Below, piece by piece: positions 10,528 to 22,459 of a stretch of DNA of 64,000 bases. The notes below the pieces were generated by a model, which searched no databases, was not told the origin of the DNA, and saw only the letters and a program-made list of their open reading frames with translations. How positions within the stretch are numbered: position 1 is the stretch's first letter; each line of letters opens with the position of its first letter. Source of the stretch: Trichobilharzia szidati (taxonomy: Eukaryota; Platyhelminthes; Trematoda; Strigeidida; Schistosomatidae); contig OX235271.1 of the NCBI GenBank assembly GCA_944472155.2, forward strand, positions 122,703,329 through 122,767,328, read 5' to 3'. The translations under genes were made by a program, and so were the position numbers.

Positions 10528-11331
10528 GTAATTACTCTTGCTTATAGTGACTTTTTATATGATAATCATTTAATTATAGTTTGTTTCCCCTTAAAATTTC
10601 TTAATATTAATTAAGTGAACCGAAGTGTCCAACATATTCTTTATACAAATACCTTGAACAATATCGTTATGTCAGTTTGCTGGCGACTAACTAACAATCG
10701 TTACTTGCATCTACACGCAGTTAGACCAGCAAAGCCTGATCCTTGGAATTAACGGCAGGCACTTCCAACCCTTAACAACCAGTTTTAGTCGAACAAGACG
10801 AGTAGTAGAATGAACCAGGATGTTTTGTAGATTCAGCGACAAAACCAAAGGAATTTTTAAAAGTCTAGCTAACTAATAATACACTAGGTTGTAGACATAT
10901 CGGCACTGTTTAGAAATGCATATGTGCTACCTCGATGGAACTAATGTCACCTCAAGGATTCAAAATCGTCTCTCCAAAACCTGAAGTCACAGACGTTATA
11001 ACTGAGCTATTGAAGCTGCAAGTGACTTCATGAAGGACTGTAATGGGAACGCTGATTGGTTATTAGGATGTAATCAATGTCCTCCTGTCCAGCCTTAGAG
11101 CCCGTTTCAGAATCTTCGTATTTAGGTGTATTGAGGTCACACAATGTCTCTGATAGGACTGCACACGCTTTTGGAATACATATTGCCCATTGAATGTGGG
11201 ACGTTCAGTCAGTCTTCCTGAATAACCTGAGGTAGGGCTTTCCGCTACACTACAGTGTCTGTTGTGAAATGTGGAGCTGAGTAGACAGACCATATGAGTG
11301 GGAACTAGCTTCAAGTATACCGTTAGTCAGT
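10528..11331 (+). other. Intron segment, nothing recognised
   Basis: Intron between the exons at 9908 and 12064. Part of it (about 10680-11320) has the higher GC and broken frames of an old repeat, but I could not assign it. Confidence 0.4.
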
Positions 11332-11343
11332 AATCACGATTAT
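11332..11343. repeat. SINE target-site duplication (left)
   Basis: AATCACGATTAT, repeated without mismatch at 11579-11590, bracketing the SINE exactly. Confidence 0.9.
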
Positions 11344-11578
11344 TTTTTTCATTCCTTTACGTTCCCAGTGGAACATAGGGCTTCAAGCTAGAGGCTTGAA
11401 GTTTCGGTAGCAGTGGTGTTTATTTTTACGGGATGGGGTTGCTAGCCTCATGCCCAACCTTCCCTCTTTACCAGTCTTGTTGCTGGCTGAGCGAGGTAAA
11501 GGAGTGCGTCGGCCGGGGATCGATCCCCGGACCACCTGCATGGTCGGCGAGCACTCTACCGCTGTGCCACCGACGCAC
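11344..11578 (-). mobile_element. tRNA-derived SINE, copy 2, complete
   Basis: A full-length copy, about 235 bp, on the minus strand. The head is GTGCGTCGGTGGCACAGCGG (A-box region). The B-box region is GGGGATCGATCCCCGG, one base off the consensus GGTTCGATCC. The body matches copy 1 at 6448-6672. The 3' end on the minus strand is GAAGCCCTATGTTCCACTGG, then GAACGTAAAGGAATG and an A-rich tail. The perfect 12-bp target duplication marks it as a relatively recent insertion in the intron of the host gene. Confidence 0.93.
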
Positions 11579-11589
11579 AATCACGATTA

Positions 11590-11790
11590 TACGATATGAA
11601 ATTAGGTATTCCCAAGTGACCAATGACCAGGTCAGAAATGAGGTCCAGTTGTGAAGTTATGACAAAATCTGTTACCTGTAGGATAAAACAATTTGTATCA
11701 CTGATGGCATTAGACTTCAGTAGCACTTTATCTATATCTGCAATTGATAGTAATAGATCACTGAATTTCAACCCAAGAGCCGTGTAGCAA
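11590..11790 (+). mobile_element. Possible decayed CR1-like LINE scrap
   Basis: One frame reads ALDFSSTLSISA...NRSLNFNPRA, which resembles the CR1-like stretch at 53160-53250 (SEASSTLSPSLLRTKLENCN). The match is short and gapped, so this is a weak call. Confidence 0.3.
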
Positions 11791-12063
11791 GACCTGATGA
11801 TTCCGAGATTAAATGTGCATGGAGTTGTGAGCGTACATTATGGGAAAATCTCACATTCAAAATATACATCTGACCAGTGCCCTGTCGCTTTCAATCATTC
11901 CCCTGCTGACATTGGTTCTTCAAATAAAGCAATTTTGAAAATACATTACCTCAGTCGTAGTGAGCTTACAGCCTCCCCCTAGCATAATGAAATATTCACA
12001 TTACTTCTTTTTTCATAAAAATATTATTTTTGTTACAACTATTTTTATACGATTACGTTTTAG

Positions 12064-13180
12064 AAATGAGCCGTTCTCTGTTGTCTTAGATCCAAACTAT
12101 ATTAATAGTTTATCATCTTATTCATTTGATGAAAAAACACTTCAAAAAGTGAAAAGTGAACGTATAAACTGTGAATTCTTACGTGGTTACATATTAATTA
12201 TAGACAGTTCAGATTCGGCAATTTCTTTATGTGAATGGAATATAGCAACAAATAAATTATACTCTACAGACTATCAAAATAATAATCTTTATCCAAAATT
12301 TTTATATACATTACCAATCAATCTACCCAAACAAGACAACTTGACATACACATTACCACCGAAATTTTCAAACTATTTGTCTACATTATATGAAGCCGAT
12401 GAATTACGTATCTATGTTATACCCTACAGTTTAATGCCTACTATTGAAATTGGTAACAAACAATTACCTCAAATTGGTAAATTATTACTAACACTTGATA
12501 TTAACATTAATATATCTTTTAGTCAATTATGGTATCAAGAAATAGCCAGCCCACCAAGTTCATTCCCTTTAAAAAACGGTAATTTATGCAACTGTTGGTA
12601 TCGTAATGAATTATTAAATAACTGGTATACACAAAGGCATTATCATAGACAAAATTTAAATCATTTTCTGACATCTGACTTATTCTATGATTTTAAATAT
12701 ATTCAAATTGATTTATTAAATATTACTGGTCATGTTAAATGTCGTTTAGTATTTGATACACGTGGTGCACAACCAGATTCATGGTTTTCACCAACACGTT
12801 TAAAATATTCATGGCCATTATCAATCTCATCACTAACTGAGTATAACTTTATACAATTTGGTCATTATATAACAAGAAATGGAGAAAAACGCAGTCTATC
12901 AAAAAATTGGCAACAAATTGATTTTTGGATTGGTAAACAAGTGTTACAACCACAATTATTAAGTGATAATAATAATTATGCAACTAAAACAACTTGTTTA
13001 AGCATATTTTTCGTTTATAGTATAAAAAATGAAGCCAACACTTTTACATTACCTGAATGTATGAAAAATCAAGTCGGTATATTCAAAAATTCAAAACAAA
13101 CGACATTAACTTTCAGCAAAGAATTAAAACAACTTAGTAGTATGCATCAAATGCGACAGATTATAATTTGGACGAATTAA
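12064..13180 (+). CDS. Last exon of unrecognised multi-exon gene
   Basis: A 1117-nt terminal exon with acceptor ATTACGTTTTAG (ending 12063) and stop TAA at 13178-13180. It continues the frame of 9908-10527 as TR/NEPFSVVLDPNYINSL. The roughly 370 residues look like folded protein: many Tyr, Trp and hydrophobic residues, for example LRIYVIPYSLMPTIEIG, CNCWYRNELLNNWYTQ, KYIQIDLLNITGHVKCRLVF, DTRGAQPDSWFSPTRLKYSW. The alternation of beta-like hydrophobic stretches could suit a beta-sandwich domain, but I recognise no family and no catalytic motif. Joined with the three upstream exons it gives at least 868 residues. Codon use is strongly A/T-ended and no frame break is seen over 1.1 kb, so the gene is most likely functional. 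Confidence 0.85.
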
Positions 13181-13185
13181 TGTAG

Positions 13186-13191
13186 AATAAA
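13186..13191 (+). terminator. Polyadenylation signal
   Basis: AATAAA six bases after the stop codon of the preceding gene. More A/T-rich sequence follows. Confidence 0.6.
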
Positions 13192-13199
13192 ATGAATTA

Positions 13200-16100
13200 T
13201 ATACATCACAATTAACAATAACTCAAAAATATACTGTGATATACAAACAAGAGTGAATTAAAGATGTGTAATTTACTCATCGTTTGCATTCAATTTTCTT
13301 ATTAAACGATCAATAATTTATTACTACTATCAAGTTACTGTAGAAATTGATTGATATGCGAACTGGTATCAACCAGGAAGACGTTAGATAAAGGAGAGAA
13401 ATAAATATCATTTAAACTTTTGACGAAGATAACTCACTCTCTGAATTCTTAGAAATCAAACTTATAAAAAGTGTTTAACTCTATATATTGTAGAGATGAA
13501 TTCACACTTTGGAATGACAACAGTACCTAAAAGTCGTGTTGAAATTGCTTGATAGTAGCAGTAATCACTTCACACAGATGAATGCCTTGAGTTTTTCGTA
13601 AATATATCATCTATCTGTAATAATTTATCTTGCCTCAACAACCAGTAATCACCAAGATACTATAATAAATCTTCACAACAGTTTATATCTTACGTGGTAT
13701 CATTAATTGTAGGATAACAACAGACATTTCTAAGAAAGTCAGTACAACAGCTGAGTGATTTAGTTATAGGAAAACTATATCTACCAGTTGGAACAAATAA
13801 GATGACCTTCAGTTGGACTTTGGAGATGGCTTTCTGACACCAAAATAACCTTTAGCTTCTTGCTAATTCTACTACAACTTTCACGTATAAAAAATGAATG
13901 TCTACTATGAGAAAATGGAAAATCGAGTCGTTTATTAGCTAATATTAGAATACCATTGGAAGCTTGGAAAACAGTGAAATCAGAAAATCAACACTTTGAA
14001 CCACAGATTTCTATCACCAAACTCCTAATTTATTTTAATGGTCTACTGTTGTGTTTTTGTTTGTTAATACTTAGTAATTTTAACTAAAAATATTTTGTAA
14101 GTTAAGAAATTATGCGGAGTTCATGAGTGTGTCAGTATTAGTCTGAAAATTCCGATTAGAATAACCTTAGACACCAGCAGATTTCTATAACTCGTAAGCT
14201 TACCTGAGAAAAAAGCAACTTGTCACATCCAATAAAATTAGCTTATTCTGTGTCAGCCACACATGGAATTAATCTTTGTCCTTCTAGAACCATAAAGCGA
14301 TGCAACACACTTCTGAGATAATTCAACATTAAAAATGACAAAGTGAAACATGCAGTTATGATGAATTGATAGAACAACAGCGAAAAGAGTGAATTTAGTG
14401 TCAGTGTCTTCCAAAATCACTTCGTTGTTAGCTTTAAAAATATAAATTCTAACTTACTCTATACACTAATGAAAACTGACAAAGTCTGCTTCAGAAAGAA
14501 AAAGCAGTGCACTAGCTTCACCTCTTATCTTCTGACGCTTCTGTGAAGTTTTCAAGTAACTCCGTGTAATCAGGTGTGTGAGTGCAAACAGAATTCATCA
14601 GGTGATGAAATCACATTATCTTCTTCGTTCCACTGATTAAATAAGTATCAACACCCCAAAAAGTATTGACTTTTCCTCAAAACTCAACTGAAAGTGAATT
14701 TTACAAAGACAGATTATTGAACAAAGAATTTCTTTTCAGTAACTTCCTCTTCAGTCTCTGCAGTTATATATCCATTTTAATAACAATTTCGTGTATATTG
14801 TGGCGGTAAATAATTCTCTCCAGAATTATCAGTCCACAGCATTCATCACTCATTAATGGATGCTGACCTTTCACTGTTTAAGTTGACTCATTAAGCTGAA
14901 GGCTCGTAGTCAAGCATCCATGCCGTTTAACTAGTTCTTGCCCGATCTCTAGCTAGCTAAGCATTCAACATCATACTATGATTTCGATCCCAAAATATAT
15001 TTCGTATTTCGGACGATCAATTTGCCTTCGGTTTAAGCAGAAAAAATACCGTAGGAATTGTGGGTTTAATAACTTTAGTCGTATACATCATACTTTGAGT
15101 AATCGTCAACATCCCCTTCAGTCTCCTAAAATATCAACTACAAATCATTAAATCAGACAGCAATAGCCAAATATTCTGTTTTGGGATTAACAATGTTTCA
15201 GTTAGAATACTCTTGGAATCCCATTCAAAGTAAATGAGTGCGAGATATTATGCTCGGTGTAAAATTATACTGACAAAATAAATTATTTAGCAGAATAATG
15301 TTTTGGTCAGTTATCTGTTTTAATCACTATGAGAGTCTTTAGATAACTGAAATTTGGGTACGCTGTCGCGTCGAAGGTCCTCGATGGATTACTGGAATAT
15401 AACACAAAACTCGCTGCGACATAACAAACAGTTAAAGTATCCACAAGTGAGTGACATTTCGAGTACAACTTATTGCCCATAATCATGTCAGTGTTTTCAC
15501 GTGACTTCCTAATTTTCGTTGTATAGTTTTCTCTCCTTGCTGTTTATTGAGGCCATCTTCCAGATACCCTTAACTGACGTTGAATCATTTCTGTTGCATT
15601 TGTCTGTTGATTCAGTAAACATAAACTCTATTATTTAACCCTTCTTCATTAAACTCCATTACTTTTAATACTTCGACCTTATTGCATAGCAGTGGTAGTT
15701 TTTTAGATTATTTAACCTAGCAGGTTATATCATTCCTATGTGCTGATAACCCAAATGACTCCAATCTACTGGTTTGACCTATGTACTTGATATTTGGCAA
15801 AGTTTTATGCTTTGTCTGACTGAGTCACTTGGGTGCTTAGCCTACATTAATAGTCTTAAGTGGCATCTTAATCTCAGTCTTCCTCAAAATCCTAGTCGAG
15901 GTTTCAGATATGCCTTCGCTATACGGTAGTAAGTATTACAGAGGCTTTAAATTACTTATTATTCCAATTGTAATCACTATTTCACTTTCCTCATGGGTCT
16001 TAGTAAATTAATGGATTCTGGTGGGATTTAATATTGATGTCCCACTAGAAATTGATTAAATTCTAGACTAACTAATTTTTACGAAGTGAAGAGTAGACTG

Positions 16101-16574
16101 GAGGGCATTCAAATTGAAGTGGTGAAAACATGCTTAGCTTTGGTATGACAAGTTTATAAACTAGGGTTCCAACTAACGTACCTTTGGAAGCAGTCAGGAA
16201 CGAGCTGAACACTGATTCTAAACTTATTAGGGTATCAGCTGAATAAATATTGGGTGCTGAATTATGCATAATTTCTAGCCTGAATTTCAAGGAGAAATAT
16301 ACAAACACGCAGATGGGAAGGCAATAAAATCGTCAATATTCCCAGAGTGAAGACTATTTATAGGTGTTAGGGTACGCATGGAGTGACATGTAAACGATAC
16401 AATTACCGTATTGAAATGTAAATAAATATGAAATCAGAATCAGAAATCCAGAATCGACAGGTCGAATTCACTGTACTATTTTGCAAAATAAAGCCTAATC
16501 AAAATAGTTTAGATGCAAGCATCTAAAAGAAACCATCACATTCTAACTAATACTTAGACTTTAAATCATCGCAT
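13200..16574. other. Intergenic, nothing recognised
   Basis: 3.4 kb of AT-rich sequence with no open frame over 80 codons, no RNA gene and no repeat shared with the rest of the window that I could see. Confidence 0.5.
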
Positions 16575-16790
16575 CCAAAATCAGTAAAAATGGGTTTAGT
16601 CAAATGTTTGTATAGGCCACCTAGGCGTCTGACCAGTGAGTCGAAAAATTTAATTAAGGAAAACGTTACTACTAGAATTCATTCTAAAATTTACTAAGGC
16701 CCAAAAGAAAAGTAGGAGTACAAATATAAAGTAATCGTAATAATAAGGAATTTAAAGCCTCCATACTACTAACAGACGGAGAAGGAAAAT
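16575..16790 (+). mobile_element. Penelope-like element scrap
   Basis: It encodes, with breaks, LVKCLYRPPRRLTSESKNLI, the counterpart of LVKCLHNRTTSLTSKPEDLN at about 8120. The bases AATAATAAGGAATTTAAAGC match AATAATAAAGAATTCAAAGC at 8298. An old fragment of the same family. Confidence 0.6.
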
Positions 16791-17699
16791 CTGAAATCTT
16801 GAGTAGGAATTAAGGTGATAGTAAATGATCAAAACAAAAGGACAGAGATGAAAAACTAAATTCAGTAGAGTAAACCTAGCTATACAGTTCACAAGTGAAA
16901 AAGTCGGATGGTGAAATAACCTTTTTGGTCGTTCGTCTTTCAAGAAAAATAAGCAGACCAGTAAACGAGAACTTAATGGGTGAACCAGGAGGTATACACA
17001 CCTCGTTAGTTTCGTTCGCTTATAATGAAATCTGATAAAAACCCTGATCTGTAGTGTAAGTTTGATTTTCAAATGAAACTATCAGAGTAGGAATGATGAG
17101 CTTATACAACGTGTTATTCGAAAACGGTTAACCAGATAAGGTAAATTCTCCAAATCCTGCGGAAAAGCCATTATACATTCCGCCGAAGTTTAGAGGTGAC
17201 GCACATAATATAATTTGAACTGCTGCACACCTGTGTTCAGAATTTCAGTCCAGTTTTCCAGATACTGGTTAAAATGTCACACATATTTACCCGAGGATCC
17301 TTTAATGCAAGAGAATTACGAATGGTAATGGCATCTTGATTGGGGGAGGGGCGAATAACGTAAGCAAGCCACTTTCTATCAATTCTGCTGCTCCTCTGGG
17401 ATCAGTTACGTTAGTGGTTTTTCCAGAAGCTTAGTCGTACGTACCAGTGAATGTCTTCCAGTGTGGTCGAATGAAGATAATAATAAAGATTATAAATAGC
17501 TGTCACCAAGCCTACTGAATCCATAGTAAGCGAAAGGCTAGCATGGACAATCCACTTTTCATTTTTTATTCTGTCCCTACCAGTTTACCAAAAGTGGTCT
17601 AACTTCTAGTCAGAATTAAGCATCCAGGAGAAACTCGTACAACTTCATACACCACCTAGGCTGGTTTTATAATCAAGAGATTGTCATGCTCCACGCACG
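16791..17699. other. Intergenic, nothing recognised
   Basis: No gene signature. It may contain more of the decayed Penelope-like copy, but I could not align it. Confidence 0.4.
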
Positions 17700-20480
17700 T
17701 GAAGTCTTTTAACTGTGATCTTCAACAATGCCGACGAACCGATAACGGCGATCGTCTTCTACAGTCCTGTTTAGATAATCATCTGCTCCTAGTCAGCACC
17801 AACTTTAGGCACAAAGACAGACACTGCGTAACCTGGTGACCTCCATCACCAAATCAACGCTGGACTGAGATAGACCACATAGCGATAGGGTATCGTTGGC
17901 GAAGGTCAGCAGAAGACTGCCGCTCCTTCTGAAACACGTGCGTAGATTCCTAACACCCTCTGGTCCGCGCACGTTTATGTTTACGTCTCAACGGGCAACA
18001 GCGAAGCAGTTACGTCCCCAACTAGGTCGAGACTCTGAGTTCCTATTTAAGGAGGAAATAGCGAAACGAGTACCTGACGTAGACAGCAGGACTCCTCCTG
18101 AGGTAGCCTGGCACAGCATACAGTTAGCTGTAGACAAAGCTATAAAAGCTGTTAATAACCTGAAACCTAAAGTTAGTAAGAGTCACTGGATTTCTAGAAC
18201 CTCATCCGAACTGATTGACACAAGAAGACTGATTCCGGCTAGCTTCGAATATGATGAGGAGCGAAAGCTGCACAAACGAAAACTAACAAGAAGCCGTAGT
18301 AACGACCGTGAATAGTGGTGGGCGACTAAAGTGAAAGAGATGGAAAAGGCATCGGTGATAAGTAACACCAGACAACTATTTAGGCTTATCAGGGAAACAG
18401 GCGGCAAAAGTCAAGTGATAAGTGAAACAATCTCTGGGAAAAATGGCACCATAATTAGCTACCAGGATAGACGACGACAACGTTAGAAAGAACACTTTGG
18501 GGGAGCAATTTAATTGACCTACAGCCACGCCTTAACCAGATGCGCATTCAACACCTCCCTGATTGGGATGTAGACACAGGTCCTCCGTCCCTAACTGAAG
18601 TTACAAAAGCTGTCACCAGTTTGAAACAAGGCAAAGCAGTAGGAACTGAGGGAATGACTCCAGAGGTGTTTAAAAAATGGCGGTGACAGTTTACTGTTTA
18701 AGTTAACTAATGTATTAGGCAGCGTCTGGGAATCAGAGAAAGTCCCGTTGGGCTGGTGTAAGTCATTTATTATCCCCATATACAAGAAGGAAGACAAGTC
18801 TTCATGTGATAATCACAGGGGAATTAGCTTGACTAATATGGTATCTAAATTTCTAGGCTCAATAATAATGCGTAGACTAAGTGGTGCTCGGGAGGCACAA
18901 ACACAAGAGAACCAGGCAGGCTTTAGACCAGGAAGAGGGTGTATTGATCATATCTCCGCCTTTCGACAGATTCTGGAACATAGGCATTCCTACCGGCGTC
19001 CAACAATCATTATATTTCTTGACTTAAAGGCGGCATTTGATTCTGTCGACCGAGAGGTTCTCTGGCTATGCTTGGCTACGAAAGGAATGCCGAGAAAATA
19101 TATCGCACTGATCAAGGCACTCTACTCGAACTTATGCAGCCAGGTGAGGGCTTACGGCGAGTTGTCATCTGAAGTGGTGACGACTAGTGGTGTCCGTCAG
19201 TGATGCCCATTATCCCCATTTCTATTCAATTTCATCATAGACGTACTAATGGACTTAACCCTAACTCACTTCAGAGACTCAGGGATCGACTTGCTACCAA
19301 GGAATAATCTCGTTGACTTAGAATATGCAGACGATATAGTCCTTCTAGGCGAGGACGCTGACAAAATGGAGTCTTCTGAACACCTTGACCTGGAATCTAC
19401 GAATGTTTGGCACGCGATTCGCTCCCGCCAAATGTAAGATGATGTTACAGGACTGGACTACACTGACTCCTAGTTTAGAAATAGGGAGTGAAGTGGTAGA
19501 GCACGTTGACCGCTTCACTTATTTGGAAAGTACCATTAGCCCCAACGGGTTGATCTCTAACGAAATCTCAGTACGGATACAGAGGGCTAGTTTCGCATAT
19601 GCCAGTTTACGCCGTCCCTGGCGTAGACGTGATATCCGACTATCGACCAAAGGACGTGTGTACTGCTCAACAACCTGCTCTGTCCTCCTATATGGTTGTG
19701 AGACCTGGCCATTGAGAGCGGAAGACATGAAAAGATTAGCTGTGTTCGATCATAGGTGCCTGCGTTCTATCTGCCGTGTGGAGTGGTATAATAAGGTGAG
19801 CAATATTGAGGTTAGGCGCCGAGTGCTAGGTAAGGAGGGGAAATCAATCGACGAGGCTGTGAAATTACATCGACTGAGATGGTTAGAACATGTGTTACGT
19901 ATGCCTAGCCATCGCCTTCCTCGACGGGCAATGTTAGCTGACATAGGGTCAGACTGGAAAAGAGCTAGCGGCGGTCAAACCAAAACAAGGCATCAGTCAA
20001 TGAAATCCACAACAGTTAGTTTAAGCCACGTAGGAAGGTGTGGACTTCCTGGTTGGGGTCCTCGGGACGGTAAAGTCAATGGCTGGAAACAGTTGGTGAT
20101 ATGGCTCAAAATCGTTCTCAATGGTGCAGATGCATCCACTCCTTGTGACTTATGATTTCAAATGAAACTATATCGTTCTTTGTTATTACTATTCCTTTGT
20201 CTCACACATCTCTTTACTAACTCTATTTTGCATTTCTTCTACTTTCTTCTCTTGATTTGTGTGCTACATGGTGTGGTGACTTGAACTACTGCACATCGGT
20301 GCATAGTTCTATGTCGAAAACAGACAGACTGATGTTCAACAACTTATGTACCTCCCTCCCAAGCCCATATTATCTTAAATTATCCCATCGTATTGATTTT
20401 TGACTGTGTGTCTATAATGCACTGAAAACTTTTATCTTTATTACCTATATTTATCCAGTCTAACTGAACGTGATTATTAA
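17700..20480 (+). mobile_element. EN-RT non-LTR retrotransposon, 5'-truncated, defective
   Basis: It starts inside the apurinic endonuclease domain (LVSTNFRHKDRHCVTW; WTEIDHIAIGYRWRRSAEDC). A linker follows at 17990-18480. The RT runs from about 18540: FLDLKAAFDSVDREVLW, TTSGVRQ(stop)CPLSPFLFNFI, LEYADDIVLLGEDADKM, then the thumb and the C-terminal CSVLLYGCETWPLRAEDMKR. The stop at 19201-19203 is a TGA where Gly is expected in RQGCPLSP. Other stops occur at about 18313 and 18484, and there are frame breaks near 18690 and 19390. A 3' untranslated region of about 300 bp follows the end of the frame at 20155. Motifs place it in an RTE-like group. The same family recurs at 6695-7745 and, older, at 58350-59720. 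Confidence 0.88.
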
Positions 20481-20709
20481 AATATAAACTAACTATATTA
20501 TGGGCACCAAGAGATGCGAGTCAAAAACAATAAGATGACAACATATATAGAAAATAGAGATTACATTAGGGAAGTCATCCAGAGAGCAATTAAGCATGCC
20601 TGCCAAGATCAGTCAACATTCATTACTTCATTGTACTTTCAGAAAGGGAAGATAGAAGGAAATTCAGCAAGTTCGCCACTGATTATAATTCTTGGTTATA
20701 TCAAATAAC

Positions 20710-21790
20710 ATTTCCAGCCACCAGTCTATCGGATGCCAACCAGGGAGTCGTGATGTACCAGGTGATACCAGCCGAACACAAATATCCTGTATCTCACAGC
20801 GCCATGTCATGAGCTGACTACCTCTCTGGAATGACATTCATAGCTCATACCCAAGCCACTGAGACCGGTTCCCAAGATGACTACACTCAATGACTGGTGA
20901 CCTCCACCAGATCCAAACACACGCTGCTGGACCTCAGGATTACTTACACTGCGTTGACGTCAGACGCAAGTTATTCTACGGAGACAGCGATGATCGAATA
21001 CGCAGAATCGCCACACATCCTCAGCACGGAGATGACAAATTTCACAGACATAGAGCAAGACTGTGCACACCGAGGCATTGTAAGCCTGATCTAAACAGAC
21101 AGGATGATGACGCGAAGACGCCATAGGTGGCCCAAATTGGAGTATTTCACCCTAGCTTTCACTACAAGATAACAGATTTCGTCCGTCACACCGACACCAT
21201 CACTCACACACTTACCCAGGTGCACAGACTTGTTGACAACTTCAAGCGGTTCACCTGCAAGGGTGATTGCAAGCAAAGGCTCCATCAAAATGGACCGGCT
21301 CACATCCAGAAGCTGCAAGGAACCTGTAGAAACTTAGTGGTTTTTAGCATAGCGTTCTTTTAAGCCACAAGCGATTTTATTCACCATTTTCATAGAATTT
21401 TGCAGGTGTAGCCAATGTTCATCTGTCCTATTTGGAGGGCTGCTAGCTAGCCTTGAGTTTAACTCAGTCTACTGTGCAGTGGCAGCAGGTACTACCAATT
21501 CACTTACATCAACCTGTAGGGGACACCGTCTACGAACATCACTAAATCACAAGATGAACCTAACATACAGTAAAGCATAACAGGATTTCAGACAGGTGCT
21601 CCAAAGGAAGCGGCAGTCCCGTACTCATCCACGGCATTGGAAACTGAAAGCAACGTGGACAATCTGAGTCCAAGCTTGATTGGAAGAGGGAGGATGACAG
21701 GTAGCGCTACGGCAATGACTGTGTCTAAAGTTGGTGCTGGCTAGAAATCGGCTATGACCTGCTCAAAGCTGCGGAAGGCAATAATCTAAC
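20710..21790 (-). mobile_element. Internally deleted non-LTR retrotransposon
   Basis: Read on the minus strand, 21790-21440 gives an endonuclease end (FLASTNFRHSHCRSATCHPP; NQAWTQIVHVAFSFQCRG). Then 21320-20710 gives an RT C-terminal part (EVVNKSVHLGKCVSDGVGVT, LVVKARVKYSNLGHLWRLR, VLLYVCEICHLRAEDVWRFC, VFDHRCLRRI). The RT core between them is gone, so roughly 1.5 kb has been lost within the element. It is related to, but distinct from, the LINE at 17700-20480. Many stops. Confidence 0.75.
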
Positions 21791-21913
21791 TGAATACAAT
21801 TCTTTCCTAAAATTTAGTTGCAACTACTTATTCTTGTTAACCGGAATGTCAATTACATAAGTCACAGTCACTAATTAAAAGTAGGAAAAGATAAGTTTCA
21901 TAGTAATTTCTTA

Positions 21914-21919
21914 TTTATT
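21914..21919 (-). terminator. Polyadenylation signal of RNASEH2C
   Basis: AATAAA on the minus strand about 85 bases after the RNASEH2C stop codon. Confidence 0.55.
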
Positions 21920-22003
21920 TGTATATTTACACAATCAAATACAACATAAATGTAATATTGGAAAGGTTTAAAAAACTGCAGAAAATAGTGCTGTTACTAA
22001 ACA

Positions 22004-22395
22004 TTAAGACTGTGAATGTAAAACATTAGCCAAATGAAGCCACGTGAGTGACAATGGTATTGGATCTGAGAAACTTGGTGGCGCCGACAAATTCCACAAG
22101 ATAACCTGATCTAGTTTTGTTCCAAACTTAACTGGTTCCAGTTCATCTGATGCCACTCCACTGTGATGAACGGTAACCGGAGAATAACCGTCTGGGAAAT
22201 CTAACTGAACGCCTCGCAGTGGTCTGCCCCGAAAATTCGAAGTCAATATCGAGTTGTTATTTATAGTATTGCACTCAGAACTATGGCACTCTAAGAAAAT
22301 AATGCAATTTACCTCAAAGAGCCCATGGTAATAAGGTCCGTATCTACTTTGACTCCTTTGGCTTCAATTTTGCATGGCAGCCAATGTGCAATCAT
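22004..22395 (-). CDS. RNASEH2C: Ribonuclease H2 subunit C
   Basis: A small two-exon gene on the minus strand: exon 1 at 22395-22313, a 32-bp intron at 22312-22281 (GTAAAT...CCATAG), exon 2 at 22280-22004. The spliced frame gives 119 residues. RNase H2 removes RNA from RNA/DNA hybrids and single ribonucleotides from DNA. Subunit C forms the heterodimer with subunit B that supports the catalytic subunit A. The family marks are HWLPCKIEAKG near the start (compare the LLPC motif of animal subunit C), SNFRGRPLRGVQL at about 47-59, QVILWNLSAPP and the end LSLTWLHLANVLHSQ. It is shorter than the human protein (164 residues). An in-frame ATG at 22452 would add 19 residues (MVVNLYFPNYLDFGKLFTT), so the start is not certain. 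The other acceptors near 22285 would bring stops, which fixes the intron. Confidence 0.85.
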
Positions 22396-22459
22396 AGTTG
22401 TGAACAACTTGCCAAAATCTAAATAATTTGGGAAATAGAGATTTACGACCATAACAGAA

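Noticed and set aside
12064..13180. Extension of this frame upstream to 11960 as a first exon
   Set aside because: The splice acceptor at 12063 and the phase match to the exon at 9908 explain the frame better.
21416..21460. A third hammerhead-like core (CCTCCAAATAGGACAGATG on the minus strand)
   Set aside because: Only the stem-II-like part resembles the motif; the core strand and GAAA are absent.
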